This document shows positions 22,257 through 34,951 of a stretch of 64,000 nucleotides of DNA, one piece after another. Both the position numbers and the translations under genes were made by a program. The notes beneath the pieces are model-generated. The model was not told the DNA's origin. It ran no database searches and saw only the letters and a program-made list of their open reading frames with translations. How positions within the stretch are numbered: position 1 is the stretch's first letter; the number at the start of each line of letters is the position of its first letter. Origin of the DNA: Lobulomyces angularis (lineage: Eukaryota; Chytridiomycota; Chytridiomycetes; Lobulomycetales; Lobulomycetaceae); the NCBI GenBank assembly GCA_027604685.1, contig JADHYX010000057.1:11269-75268 (forward strand), given 5' to 3'.

Positions 22257-24542
22257 ATGAAAGAATACCGAGTTGTTTCCTGCATTATACTCTCAATCAT
22301 CTTCCTTTCCTACCTTTTTTTTCCAAACAGTTCATCACCAGCTGATGTTCAGAAAGGTAACATTAATTTAACTTTACTTATATTATTTTTTTTTAGTAAC
22401 GGTTAAGGAAGAAAAAGTTGTTACTAAAACTGTGATAAAAATCGTTCCTACTACAGTTGTTTCAACTACATCTGTATTAATTACCAAAACTGTTACTGTT
22501 ACTGTTACTTTACCACCACAATCATCAAAATCATCAGAAAAGTTGCTTGAAAACAATTTGGCTTCAAATGCAAACGTTGAAGAAGAACTTTCTCCTATAC
22601 TTTTAATGGACAATTATGAAACGGTTAATTACAAAGTTACACTTCCAGATGCTCCTTCTATTCCACGTTTTGAAGGTATTATCTAAATTAGTATGCTTGT
22701 TAAACTTTTTCGCCTTTAGAAAAAAAGTATTTTGATCCTGTAGTCACGTCAATCGGAACAGATGAAGATACAAAGCTTTTTAGATCCAAAAATTATGATT
22801 CTTACTTGAAATATGTGAAAAATGTAAACAAACTCTACGAGGGAAACAAAAATTTGACCCACACGCTAAAGAAAGAATTCAAATCTACTTATCAGTGCGT
22901 TGGCAAAAATAATGTTTACAATCATCCTGAAAGAAGAAATTGCGTTTTTAATGATATCTGCTATGATACAAGAGAACAAAATTTTGTTTATTATCAACCA
23001 ATGGAATTACCTGTATTTTCCGATAAAAGCTATGGGCCAATTTTTAATTTTAATGGTGAGTTTTAATTTTTTTTTTTTTTTTTTTAAAACCCTTTGCCCG
23101 ATATTGTCCTTGGATTAATGATGATAAACTTTTAAATTTTTTTTCCCCACTCAATTCCTAAAAATTTTTTTATAGAAAATGAGACCCAGTTTGTGAAATT
23201 GAATGCTCTACCTTTTGAGTCGTACTATTTTACACCTGTAGTAAAAATTGGAAAACCAGAGAAGAAAGATAGCGTAATTTTAAAAAATCAGCATGTTTTG
23301 TTTTCAACCTGGGCACCGGAGATGAATATTGGGCATTTCATATATGAAGAATTGCTCTCTACACTTATTGCGATGAAAAAATTAAATATGTTTGACGTTG
23401 AAAGTCAGCTATTAAATTATCAAGGAGATTTTAATTATAATGAAGATGATGAAATTGACTTTACTAGTGAATACTACAGGGATGGAAAGAATTTTAAAGG
23501 AAAAAGTAAAATTTACAAGAGATTGAGTGAAACATTTACACATGGAATAACTAATAAAAAGATTATTGGATTAAAAAAATATTTGAAAGAAATTAGCCAA
23601 GAAGAAGGAAAACCTTTAGTCTGCTTCAAAAATTTAGTTGTAGCAAGCGCTGGAAGGCAGTTTTGGTAATTTTATTTATTTATTTTTGTTAAAATTTAAT
23701 TTTTTTCATTTGTTTCATTTAAAAGGTCTTATGAAGACAATCACAATGAAAATTTGTCTCCAATTTTTTTTGAATACAGAAATAATATTTTATCTGAAAA
23801 ATTTGGGTTAAATCCATATCATAAACCTAAAAAACATTTAATTACTATCGTACATAAGACTGGCTCATTTTTTTTTTCCGGAAAGCATGCTCACGATATT
23901 TATAACATAGAAGAAGTTACTGACCACGTTACATCGAAATTTCCTGATATTGAGGTCAATTTGGTTGAAATTAGTAAATTAAGTTTCGAAGAACAATTTA
24001 AATTACTACTCAATACTACAGTAATTATTACTCCATGCGGTAGTGGTCTTGACAGATGATTAGTAATTAATAGAATTTTTTTTTTTTTTTAACAGGTGGT
24101 ATTTCCCTGATGCTACCTTTCTTGGCGATTGGAAGTCAAGCTATAATTATGGACTATTATGCTGAGAAGGTTTTTTTTTTTTTATTTTTATTTTTATTTA
24201 TTGCTTGGCCAATAACAATCAAATGACAAAACTTTCTAGGATTCTGCCTATCCCCATATTTTTGGTTATAACAATGGAGATTCTGCGTCAATGGAAATAT
24301 CTTTTTGGTATTTCAAAAATAATTCTATTTATACCTAAAACTAAAAATTTAGGAATAACTGGCCACATTTTGGTAAAAATTATTATCAAATATTTGATTT
24401 TGAAAGAGAACAAATTTGGGATCAAGAAAAGTATGAACAGGAAAAAATTTTAATTAGAGAGAGGGCCTCTGTTAAGGTTGATTTACAAAGGATTGAATTT
24501 ATGGTTAGAAATGCATTAAGGGATGTTAAATTATTGCCTTGA
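22257..24542 (+). CDS. GT61-family glycosyltransferase, type II membrane protein
   Basis: Eight exons: 22257-22356, 22397-22675, 22720-23055, 23176-23665, 23726-24045, 24096-24169, 24240-24307, 24353-24542. The N-terminus has a short cytosolic start and a signal anchor (VVSCIILSIIFLSYLFF), then a Thr/Val/Ser-rich stem (TVTVTVTLPPQSSKSSEK). The catalytic part shows the GT61/DUF563 pattern: NIGHFIYEELLSTL, a central LVVASAGRQFW block, KHLITIVHKTG, and VIITPCGSGG near the sugar-nucleotide site. The family includes EOGT and beta-xylosyl/GlcNAc transferases acting in ER or Golgi; the donor and acceptor here are unknown. The final splice at 24308-24352 removes two in-frame stops and restores a long charged C-terminal helix. 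About 620 residues. It converges on another glycosyltransferase gene. Confidence 0.85.
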
Positions 24543-24834
24543 ATTTCATAATTTTTATCTTTACTATTTAATTTTTCTTCTGAATTTAATTTTTTTTTTC
24601 GAAAGTAATTTTGATTAACTTATTTATTTAACATTACTGAAAATACTTTTTTTCTATATTTATAGAATAATTCTATTTTTATTTCATAATTTTGATATTA
24701 TTTTTATTTTTTGTTTTATTTTTTTTTATTAAAAAATTACATTGATTGAAACAGTGATAAGTTTTTCATCTTCCACAGAGAACAATAAAAAAAGAAAGTC
24801 ATTATTAAGTTAAAAAATAAATAAAATATATATA

Positions 24835-26126
24835 TTAGTTTTCTAAGCTGAAAAAAGTACTACTCAAAAGTTCTTCAGCATCATAAGAAGTTTTCCATGT
24901 CAAATCGGGGGTGTCTAGATTATCAGAAGGATTGTTTGGAGTAGAGCCCATATGCTCCGCCAAAACAAAATCAGAAGCGTATCCTTTAATACCAAACCAG
25001 TCATCTCGGACGAACATCTCACCCAGCATATAATCCCAAGGTTCCTTGTTGTCCAGTTTTGCGTATTCTTGAACTTTCTGCAAAACAGATTTACGGTAAA
25101 CTAAAGCCAAAGCGCCGCTAACAAATCTTCCCAAAGGATAAATTAGAGAATTGTGGGTTGGATATGGTGTAACGTTTTTAGAGTAAGTAACAAAATAAAT
25201 TCTGTCAAAAATTAAGAAAAGGGTTATTTTAACTGAAATAAAAAACGACTTTTATTACCCCCAATCAACAGGCAATTTTTTTAACATCAGTGGTAAGAGT
25301 GTACCTATCCTCAAATCTAAATCAATATCATCTTCCATTACCATAACAGTTTCTAAAAGTGGGGTAAGAAAAAAAAAATTTGGTGAAAGCAGAAATCTTA
25401 CCGTAACCATTTATTTCCATATCCTTTAACACCTTCAAATGGCTAACTTTAATGGCGTAACCAGCAGCATAAAGTTGGCCCCCTGCATTTTTAAAATTTC
25501 TGTACATTTCCAAGAACTCTGGAGATTTTTTATCGATTGCAGGGATTCTAGTAAAGTTTGCGTTTAGCTTGTTAAAAATTCTTTGCATGGTTCGTAGTCT
25601 GTCTTTTCTACGATCCATATTTAAGATGTAGATATGATCCAAGCCAAAAAACTGACTTTTACTATCGCTTTTGCTCACAGTCGACGGTTTTTCTGTTAGC
25701 GAATTTTTTGGAGGTGTTTTCGTGTCAGAAAACTTTTTGTTAGTAGCTTGAAGCTTTTTTTCCTCAATTGCAAGTTTCTGTACGTTCGATAATTTTAATT
25801 CCATTGAACTTAACTTGTGATGAACGCTTTTCTAGTTAGAAAAAAAAAAAAAATGTTTAAGAATGTTTTTTTCAAAAAAAAAAAAAAAAAAAAGTGAATT
25901 ATTTAAAAGAAAATCGGAATACAATTTGAGAAAGAAGCTTTTCGTTGTTGTCTTGAGAAAGCAAAACATTGAAGTCTTTTGATGGATTAATGACGTTTGA
26001 GTGCGAATCATTGATGGAAGCATAGGAATGGCTTTGGAAAAGGATGAAGGAGATAAGGGCAAAAGGAGAGAGAATCAGCAAGAACAGTTGATATCGAGAC
26101 AAAGATATTTGTGAATTCTCTTTCAT
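24835..26126 (-). CDS. GT25-type glycosyltransferase, type II membrane protein
   Basis: Four exons: 25923-26126, 25402-25831, 25259-25352, 24835-25201. The N-terminus has a signal anchor (YQLFLLILSPFALISFILF) and a stem with a short coiled region (KLSNVQKLAIEEKKLQ). The catalytic domain begins with DHIYILNMDRRKDRLRTM, the hallmark start of family 25, followed by FTRIPAIDKKSPE, a helix with SHLKVLKDM, the acidic triad VMVMEDDIDLDL, and the late motifs GALALVYRKSVLQK and AEHMGSTPNN. Members include bacterial LPS galactosyltransferases and eukaryotic collagen galactosyltransferases; many fungi have a shorter version like this. The MEDDID element probably binds metal and UDP-sugar. About 365 residues. 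It lies tail to tail with the GT61 gene, 292 bases apart. Confidence 0.88.
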
Positions 26127-26943
26127 TGCAAGTTGAAAGTAAAAAAATTAAACTAAAAAAACCAAAATAAAACTGGGTAAAAACGCCACCAGCGACTCTA
26201 AAGCGCCTCAAAAGGAGTCTAAGCCAAAAGCTTTTGCAAAAATGTTTATTAAAATACTACTAAAATATTATACATAAATTCAAAAAATACTAAAAAGACT
26301 AGATGGATAGGAGCAGCTTTTGGCATCGGAAATCCATATTATTTTTGTCGTGTTTTGATTATTGCCTATAAATGATCAATAGCATGAAGGATTCTGGCTA
26401 ATCAATCTAGTTTTCACATAGAAAATTTTGGAAGGGGTACTATATTGTAATAAACTTTAAACTAGCAATTCCAACTAATTAACGGTCTGAAGTGTCGGCA
26501 AGGATGGTGATGCAATGCACCATCATACTAAAGCCAATTGGAAACAATTTCAAAGCAACAAAAGGAGAGATATAAATTAAAAATTTTTCATTCTCAAAAA
26601 GATTCATTAAAGTTGAAATTCAGCATAAATTTTATAAATCTATCTAAAAACATTGAAATTCGGAATGAAAAATCTCTAACCATTCAAAGTGAAGTTTTAT
26701 ACTTTGATTTTGCTGTATGTGATCCAGAATTGAATTCATATTGAGCCACATCCATTCCTAATCAGATGTTTGCAACTAAAATAAACCAATTAGCGGCGTT
26801 CTCTTTATATGAAGTTTTGTAATTTTAGTGTAATTTTGGTGAAATTTTCCCAACAAAAAATTTTTAAGCGGAGTTCGAATTTATTAAAAAAACTTTATTC
26901 CAAGGGTTTAAACTTAAAAAAAAAACAATTTTTTTTTTATTAA
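26127..26943. other. Divergent intergenic region
   Basis: About 820 bases between the starts of the GT25 gene (minus) and the cortical PH protein (plus). A 68-codon plus-strand frame at 26538-26744 has Lys/Asn/Ile-rich content, no family resemblance and no flanking splice support, so I do not call it. The region just upstream of 26200 is relatively GC-rich (GCCACCAGCGACTC) and may be the core promoter of the minus-strand gene. Confidence 0.4.
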
Positions 26944-29900
26944 ATGCCAAAAAAGGTAATTTCAGTAATGAGATCTTCCTCTTTTGACAATAAAACTACT
27001 CTTGCCAAAGAAATTTTTAAACAAAAAAGAGATTTAACCAATTACGAATTAATTGAAAAACTTAAAGAAACTGAAGAGGAAAGAAATTTGGCTGCCACCT
27101 TGGGTCAACAATTATTAGATCAAAATAAAATAGTAAATAAAATTAATGAGATAACGTTTAACCTGTAAATCAATAACTTTTATAGTTAAATCAAAAGATA
27201 AAGTCACTGGAAAATGAAAAAAATCATAAAATTGATTCCCAGCTTAGGTTAGAAATAGAAAGCGCTTTAACAAAGCAAGTTAGAACCTTACAATCTAAAT
27301 TTGAAAAATGCGAGCAATCTAGATTGGAGCTCTTCGAAAAATTTTGTGATATGGAAAATGAAGTGCACATTTTAAAAAGGGAAAAAGAAAAAAGAAACGG
27401 AAACGAAGAAAAATTGGACGAAAGGTTTATAATTTGTTTTATTTTTAATAAAATTTTACAATTTTCACAGATGTTGGGAGTTGGAAATTATAAATCAACA
27501 AAAAGGTGAGCAAATAGCAGAATTCCATTCTGAGTTAAACAAATTAAAAATTGAACAGAGAAAATTTTCCCAAGAAAATAATAATTTACAGTTGCAAATT
27601 GAAAATTTTAAACAAAATGAACTGCAATTGAAATTGAAATCAGAGGATGATCAAAAAATAATTCATTCTTTAAAGAAAGAAAAAAAAAGCTTAAATGAAA
27701 GTTTAATAAAATTGAGTAAAGAATTAAGTGAAACTAAACTATCTAGAAATGAAGTGCCTTCAAGTAGAAACTGCACTCCAGAGCCTATTCTCGTGACAGA
27801 TGATAAGTCTTCTCCTTCGCCTTCCATTTCTACGACTGAAGGAAAGAATACCTTTAATACAAAGTCTCCAACTCGTAGAAATGATTTGCAACAAACCCCA
27901 CCAAAACCAACAAAAAATGAAAAAGTGACGACTCCCACCCTGGATGAAAAGGCATCATTAATAAAATCAATAAACTCTATATACCAAAGTCCCTCACCTA
28001 ACAGAAATAAAAATAAAAATGAGCAAGATGCGTTTAGAAAAAGTGCAATTTTAAAAAAAGAAGAAAAAAAACAAAATGAACTAAATAAAAAATTAGATGC
28101 ATTATGCCAGAGATTGCATCAAGCAGACTATGAGATTGAGAATTTAAAATTTATTTCTGAACAATTTCAAAATGAAAATTTTGAGTTAAAAAAAATTGTA
28201 TTGGATTCTCAGGAAACAATTGAATTGTTAAATTTTAAAAAAAATGAAGATGAATTAAGTAAAGTCAATATAGCTCTTAAGCAAGAAAAGAGTGAACTTT
28301 TCTTGAATACATTTAGCAAGGAAGTTAGTCTTTCTACAAGTTTAAATTCATTCAAAGAATTTACTTCAGTAGTTAATCAATCATCTCAAACAGAAGAAAT
28401 TGAAGAAACAGAATTTGATTCCACTCTGAATTTACCTTTTGAAAAAGTCAGAGATTCTGTACAATCTGCTCATTTGAAAGAAAAGTTGAAAGAAACTTTA
28501 ATTAATAAAATTGAATTTCCAGAAAATTCTTTAACCCTTAATGAAACTTTATTTGACACAAATAACAATACCGCGGAGAACTTTATTAATACCGGCAGGT
28601 TCTTACAACATTTGCAATCATTTTTTTAATTTTTTTTAAAGTATTGTAGATAAAAATACTGGCACTAAATCTAGTAGTGAAAATCAATATTTGCTTACAA
28701 GTAATAATAATCAAATTGTAACTTCCGTTTTAGATAATTTGAGTAAATCTGAGAATAGCTTAATGGAATATTTACAAAATTCTCAAAAAGTTATATCAAA
28801 TACTGAAAATTTTATAAGAAGAACTCGGACAGCTTCACAAGACGTTTTGGTAAACAAAAGAATGGTAGCACCAAAAAGGACTACATTATGCAGACCGCTT
28901 ATAACTGTCTCTCCGCAGCGCCAGATAATTAAAAAGACATTTGTTATTAACAAGGGAAGTTCTTTGTCAAAAATAGTTACGGAAAATGAAGAAACTAAAG
29001 AAGCACCTGACCAAAGCAACTCTGAAAGTATTAGTTCAAAATCTAGTAGTAACAAGTGCTCAATAAGTTCTCCCACTGTAAGAATGAACAAGCCTTTTAG
29101 AAGTTTTTCTACTAGCACCAATTTATCCTTATCAAAAAAGCCAGAATCAAATTTTAAATTAAGCACAAATTCAACACCGAGAAAAAGCAAATTTTTTTTA
29201 AAAAGCAAGACCCTTAATACTGAAGATGATATAAGTAGTGTAATTAGTGGTGATGATATTAGTATAGTGGATGATGACTTTTCTGAAGTCGAAGAAGTAT
29301 TTATAAATAATAGCAATGATGAGGTTGAAGCTCGGAATCCCGTAGAAGCGTTGACACATACGATGATTGGTTCTTGGGTAATAAACTACTAAAAAGTACT
29401 TTTCCCTTTTACTAATTTTTTTTTTTTTTTTTAGTTTCAAAAATTTAACAGGAGAGGAAAAAATGCGCACCATCGATTTTTTTGGATAAACCCTTACTTA
29501 AGAACTCTAAATTGGTCTGTTAAGCCACCTTCACAAGAGAAAAAACCTAAAAAGCATAAAACTGGTTTTTAAAAAAAAAAAAAATAGATAACATTTTAAT
29601 CTTTTTTTTTTTTTGTATGTTTTTTAATTTATTTCAATACTAGCTTTTATTGATTCCGTCACTTGGCAAGAATTACCTGAAGCTAACGTTAGAAAGACAT
29701 ATCCACCTGGTGCAGAAAACTGCATAACTCTATTTACAAATAATAGAAAGATAGTTATAATTCCATTGAACTGGTTTGATCATGTAAGAAGAATAAAATT
29801 ATAGTAAATTGAAATTAAAAATATTTTTTTTTTTTAAAGGAATTATGGACTATGGGATTAACATTGCTTATGAAAAAATCGGGAAACTATCTTGACAACC

Positions 29901-30166
29901 CATTGGAACAGGATTTTGGAAAAGAATCTAAAAAGGAAAACAAAAAGAGTATTAACAACACTTCACATGGAAGCAATAACGGTGGAGTCGGTATTGGGTT
30001 AAACTTTTTGGAGGAAGTAAAACGCCGAAGGTTAATGAAAGAAAAAAAAGAATATGATGAAAAACTTAATGAAATCGCTTTAAATGCTGAATCAGTGGAT
30101 AAATTTGAACAAATCGAATTTTTCAAACGCCTAGGTTCTGGTGAAATGAAAGTTGACGAACTTTAA
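26944..30166 (+). CDS. Coiled-coil cortical anchor with Num1/Mcp5-type PH domain
   Basis: Seven exons: 26944-27132, 27186-27424, 27471-28598, 28642-29377, 29435-29564, 29644-29783, 29840-30166. The N-terminal half is a long Lys/Glu-rich coiled coil, then a Ser/Thr/Pro-rich linker. The C-terminal domain starts ALTHTMIGSWFQKFNRR and continues HHRFFWINPYLRTLNWS, ITLFTNNRKIVIIPL and ELWTMGLTLLMKKS, which is the signature of the fungal Mcp5_PH family. In yeast Num1 and fission yeast Mcp5 this PH domain binds plasma-membrane PI(4,5)P2, and the coiled coil captures dynein or mitochondria at the cortex. The same role is inferred here. After the PH domain is a further 85-residue charged helix. About 960 residues, much shorter than Num1 and without its long internal repeats. 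Confidence 0.9.
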
Positions 30167-30576
30167 ATAAACAAATAAAAATTTAAAATTTTTTAAGTTA
30201 ATCGTAATTAGCATTTCCCATTCCTTTTCTTATTTTAATTTTTTTTTATTGGATATATACATATATTTTTTTTCGGATTTATTTGGGAAATTATAATAAT
30301 TTTGAAAAATAATACATATAATAAATAAATATTTTTTTTTAATGAAAAACAAAAGCATCATTTTTCAGAAATATTATCATAAGAATTTAAATAATCTTAA
30401 AATAGGTTGATTAACTATATCTAACAGTGTTATTTTTCAGTTAATTTTAATTTATTTTTTGAATCAAATATATTATGGAGATAAATATCATAAAATAAAG
30501 GAAAATAAAATTTTTAAAAAGATCAATTAATTATATAAGCAAATTAAATAAAAGATTAATGATACCAAGAAAAATT
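30167..30576. other. Convergent intergenic region
   Basis: About 410 bases of strongly AT-rich DNA between two converging genes. It should hold both 3' untranslated regions. Nothing else is recognisable. Confidence 0.5.
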
Positions 30577-33500
30577 CTAAATGTTTTCTAAAGTTTTTAT
30601 ACCATTTCTTATTATTTCAGCGCAATCCAAAAATCCATTTTCTATAGCATTATTCAATGGAGTTCGATTAAATTTATCTAAAGGTTCCAAATTTATCCAA
30701 ATGCATTGCTTTGACAAGATATCAATGGAATTTGTTGTCGATACGGATAATGACCTCTCCAACTTCACTCCACCAAGTATATCTGGCAAGAACTTCATTT
30801 TGTCACCATTATCTTCGTTTATCTAAAATTTTACATTAATTTATAAATATAGAATTTAGTACCTTATCGTTGCGCTTCAGAGTAATGGAAAGATTAACAA
30901 TAAACTTAACGACTTCAGTTTTACCCTCTGAGGCAGCCTGGAATAAAAAAAATGGTATGTATTAAAATGCGGGGTTAAATAATGAATATACCAAATGAAG
31001 TGCGGTTCTATTATCGATACCAGTTCTATTTAAATCTGCACCACAATTTACAAATGCTTCTACCATCTCTAAGTCTCCAGCACAAGCATAACTTTAAATT
31101 TTAATACAATACAGAAATATACCAAAAAAACCTTATGAGACTGGAAGTTACTTGACCAGCTAATTCTTCGCTAAAATGCGCACCACATTTTTTTAACAGC
31201 TTTACAATACTACTGTTTCTTGATTTTAATCCATCCCATAGTGGACTATGTCCATATCTATCTCTAATATGAATATTGGCTCCGTGATTTAATAAAAATT
31301 CAACAGTGCTTAAGTTTCCTTCACTACAGGCAACATGAAGTGGAGTCCTGCCATCATAGTCAGCAACATTCTAATATATTAAAAATATCAATCCTTTTTT
31401 AAGACCTTCAATTATTTACCACTAATGTCCCAAATTCACTTAAAACCGACTGTAAACCATCAACATCCCCCACCCTTGCGGCGTAGCACAGCATCATCGG
31501 TACTAAGGTTCTTTCAATACCAGGAAGTTTAGAATCCTTCACTGCATTAGCGGTCATTGACGATAAAGTATCATCAAAACTAACTTTCCCATTATTTACA
31601 GGTATATTTGGGGATGATACAGGAGTTGAACTAGAAAATAACGAGTCATTCAGTATTTTGCTGTTATTGGGTTTCACTGTATCTTGAAATAAATTAGTGG
31701 CCGGCTTTTTTAAAGTTTCAATTCTAGTGCCACTACCATCATCTAACATATTTAAGACGGAAGTGATCAAATTTTGAGTTGAAAATTGATATGTAAATCT
31801 TTTTTTTTTTTGAAAAACGGTCAATTCTCCTCTAATATTCATGCTCATTAGTTGCCGGCACTCTTCAGCGGAGTATCCTTTTCCAAGTAAGTATGATAGC
31901 TTTGTTAATGCGCACTGAAGAAATATTAAAAATGTACATGTAATTTTAAACCTCTGGTGTCATATCAGATCCTGAAACTACGCCACAATCAAAAAGTGCT
32001 TTTCCAGTAGCATAAACTCCAGTAACCATTGCTCTTATACATTGTGAGCAATTAACTATCACTACACCTCGATCACTCGCCTCCTTCAGAGCTTTCAAAA
32101 GATCGGGTCTATTGTTGGGTGCATTTCCTGCTCCGTAAGATTGTAGAACTACACCTTTAATAGGCGGTGCCAAGAAGGCTTTGATCGTTGCTTCTGTAAT
32201 ACCCTTACAAAAAAAAATTAATTAAAATTTATTACTCAAAAATACAAACTGGGAATAATCGTAATGCGGCGACGGAACCAATAAGGGACTTATGAGCCTT
32301 AAATCTAGAAATTGCTGTTGGTCTTAACACTATGATTGCTATTACAACTAAAAAATTATGAAAAAATAATACCATTTGGCCAATCCACATCAATATCAAT
32401 ACCTAATTATTAAAGAATTGTAATGTTAAATTGTTGGCAGTATTAATTATGTACCAACGGTAACCAGAGGTTTTAAATTAGGAGAATCAAAAGCATGAAA
32501 ATTCATTGCGTCAACTTTAGACGATCTGTTCCCTAAAATTGAAATCAAAATTTATATAATTTTTTAAAATTACAAATTAAAAATAATAGATGCTGCTTAC
32601 CTCTGTATAGTCTATGAGAGAAAAACAAACCTACTTCTGGTATAACGAAATGACCTGCAATTGTCAAAGCCCCCAAAAGATTATCAACTGCATCATTCCT
32701 TATTTCTGCTAATGGAACCTATTAAACTACTTTAAAAATGATCTAATTTAACGTCGTTACCTGGCTCCCTGTCAAAATAACTGTTTTTCCCAAATCCTCA
32801 AACATAAAACTTAAAGCTTAAGAAAGGTAGCTTCACATTAATAACCTATATAGCTGGTAAGTTTTATTATTTACCAGAAGCAGTGTACGACATTGTATCG
32901 GTGCCGTGCAATACAATAAAGGCATCAAATAATTGGTAGTTAACTTCAATATCAGTAGCAATTTTCGACCAGTCCTATGAAAGTCTATAAAAAGTGTATG
33001 TATCCAATAAGTCACTTACAGTCATCACTATTCAAATTGTTTTTAAAGGAAATTATAAATTATAAATTATAGTAAGGCAATAAGATATATACGTACTCAT
33101 ATTAGAGGAATCCAATAACGGTGTGTACTAAAAAAAATTAAAGTTCGAAAAATCAGTGTTTTACCTCTAAAATTGAATATCTCGTTCGCTTTCCATATAA
33201 AGAAAAGGGAGTAACTAGAGCAGGTCTTCTTATCCTTCCAACAGGTGTTCCGTTGATAACAGCATGCCTAAAAAAGGAAAAAAAAATTACAAAAAAAAAA
33301 AAAAAATAACTGTTACTTTCTTAAATTTGAATAAATTTCGTTATCAATGTAATCGCCGTTTAATGGTATATTAACTAGATTTGAGTTTAAATCTGTCAAA
33401 TTTTCTTCTTCATAGCAAAAATAGGTCTTGTCATGGAACATAGGCATATCACTTAAAACTTTTGGCTACAAAATAAAGATTAATTAAAAGTTGTTTTTAT

Positions 33501-33756
33501 GAATCACCAAGTAGTTAGCAGCTGGAGCATACCCTTTGTTCGTAGTATTCTTCATTCCAATGGTACCTCCAGTGTATATAATGAGTACTCTAGAGGTAAT
33601 GGTTTGAACCATTTCTCCAATATCCTTTAATTTATTGTTATATTAAGTTCCTTCATGAAATGTTTTGTTTTATTTATCGAAAAATACTTCGAATGATTTA
33701 TAACGAGATAAAAGCGGTTCTTCATTTAAATAAAAGTGATCATTTTCTTCATCCAT
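30577..33756 (-). CDS. Cytosolic-type L-asparaginase with C-terminal ankyrin repeats
   Basis: Two-domain enzyme of the ASPG/60-kDa lysophospholipase type. It starts at 33756 ([16 protein letters not shown]) and runs through more than a dozen short exons. The asparaginase part has both catalytic threonine motifs: [15 protein letters not shown] near residue 30 and [15 protein letters not shown] in the 32881-32940 stretch, then [20 protein letters not shown] and a C-terminal lobe with [14 protein letters not shown] and VIVNCSQC. The C-terminal part has ankyrin units ([55 protein letters not shown]). The enzyme should hydrolyse asparagine to aspartate and ammonia; animal ASPG also has lysophospholipase activity. 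About 700 residues. The layout is ancient and found in animals, fungi and other eukaryotes. Confidence 0.9.
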
Positions 33757-33999
33757 GACCTTTTTTCCAATATTATTGTAGTATTTTTTGTTTTCTACAA
33801 ATTTTAAGAAATTCGAATTAATTTGTATTAAAATTTATTAAATTTATTAAGTAAAAGTCACACTATATAGTTTTAGCAAAACAATGTTACAAGACAGTTA
33901 AAATTAAATGCCATTGAAATAGCTGCAGCTATACTATTAGAAATTGTTTCTAAATACAGAAAAATGACTTAAGTATATGGGTTATTAATTCCAGCAAAG

Positions 34000-34790
34000 G
34001 AAACTAATAAAGGTAAACTCTTGATTAGAACACAAGCATCTTGACATATTAGCATCAGAAGGCAGATATAATAATATGCAGTTATTGTTTACAAATTGTA
34101 AAAAAATGTAGAAATTGCAGCTAATTTTAAAAAAACTTTACAACTTTAAAAAATAGTTTAAACACAATTTCAGAAATTAATATCTCAAATCCTTCCCTTC
34201 TTTAAAATACTGTTAATTAAAAAGAAAGTTATATAGCAGTATAAAAGATTCGATTTGTATCAAAAATTCGTTGTTGCACAAAATATTTTGCTTAAAAGAG
34301 TAGGTGTGGCGTTCGATACCTTTAGAACAACAGAATACCTTTAGAACAACAGAAATACTTACTCTATTGGTTACTCTATTACTAAATCTTCACCACAACC
34401 AAGTGCTTCTTTAGTTGTGTTATATCTAGGTTGTATAATAAATACCATCCCGTCAAAACGCTGCACCTGTTGCACTTTGGTAATTACAACTTCGTTTGCT
34501 AAATGGCAATTTTATACTAGATTTTATGTGATTATACATAAAATTTGTGATTACGAATTAAAGAGTTTAAACTTTGAGTAATTTATGTACTTTTTTAAGG
34601 AGCACACTTTTTCTCTAAAATTGTGTGTTATCGTAATAAATTATCAATCTACACAATGAATAAAATTATATCTCTGTACTTACCAATCCACATGTAAATT
34701 TTTTAGGTTACATTGAGAATCTTTTTGGAAGGGCTAAACTAACTAGCATTTACTAAAATACCAGTTCTTCCAAAGTACATATCAATTAAA
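34000..34790 (-). pseudogene. Possible decayed or unrecognised multi-exon gene
   Basis: On the minus strand several blocks look protein-coding. One, at about 34385-34503, follows a good acceptor (CCATTTAG) and reads EVVITKVQQVQRFDGMV then FIIQPRYNTTKEALGC, ending GEDLVIE and a stop. Others are MYFGRTGILVNAS near 34775, KYFVQQRIFDTNRIFYTA near 34280 and LLYLPSDANMSRCLCSNQE near 34060. Composition is unlike the AT noise. I could not join them into one frame with valid splice sites and do not recognise a family, so a broken gene is as likely as a real one. Confidence 0.25.
34316..34353. repeat. Perfect 19-base tandem duplication
   Basis: The unit ATACCTTTAGAACAACAGA occurs twice head to tail (34316-34334 and 34335-34353) with no mismatch. 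It is followed by a partial duplication of TTACTCTATT. The lack of divergence suggests a recent slippage event. Confidence 0.9.
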
Positions 34791-34951
34791 AAATAATTAA
34801 TGAAAATGATCCTATATTTTAATGCTAATTCCAAGAAATTGAGTATTTTATAAAACAACAGTATTTCGATAATATTTTGATAATAATTTTTTTTTTTTTT
34901 TTTTTAAGAAATAAAACTCATCTTAAAATATTTATTAAAAAATACTGCAAA

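Larger units (their letters stand above)
33757..34951. other. Divergent intergenic region with possible minus-strand coding remnants
   Basis: About 1.2 kb between the divergently transcribed asparaginase and isocitrate dehydrogenase genes. Composition between about 33990 and 34800 is mixed, with several coding-like minus-strand blocks and a perfect short tandem duplication, both described separately. The last 150 bases before the dehydrogenase are A/T runs. Confidence 0.5.

Noticed and set aside
26538..26744. 68-codon plus-strand frame between the GT25 and cortical protein genes
   Set aside because: Composition of AT noise, no family resemblance, lies in a divergent promoter.
26868..26885. 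tRNA B-box-like GAGTTCGAATTT
   Set aside because: Flanks are AT runs with no acceptor-stem complementarity or A box.
28783..29316. 177-codon minus-strand frame
   Set aside because: Antisense shadow of the Ser/Lys-rich exon of the Num1/Mcp5-like gene; Leu/Phe-rich as expected for the complement.
34300..34325. tRNA B-box-like GCGTTCGATACC
   Set aside because: No matching A box, no foldable cloverleaf around it, and it lies beside a tandem duplication.
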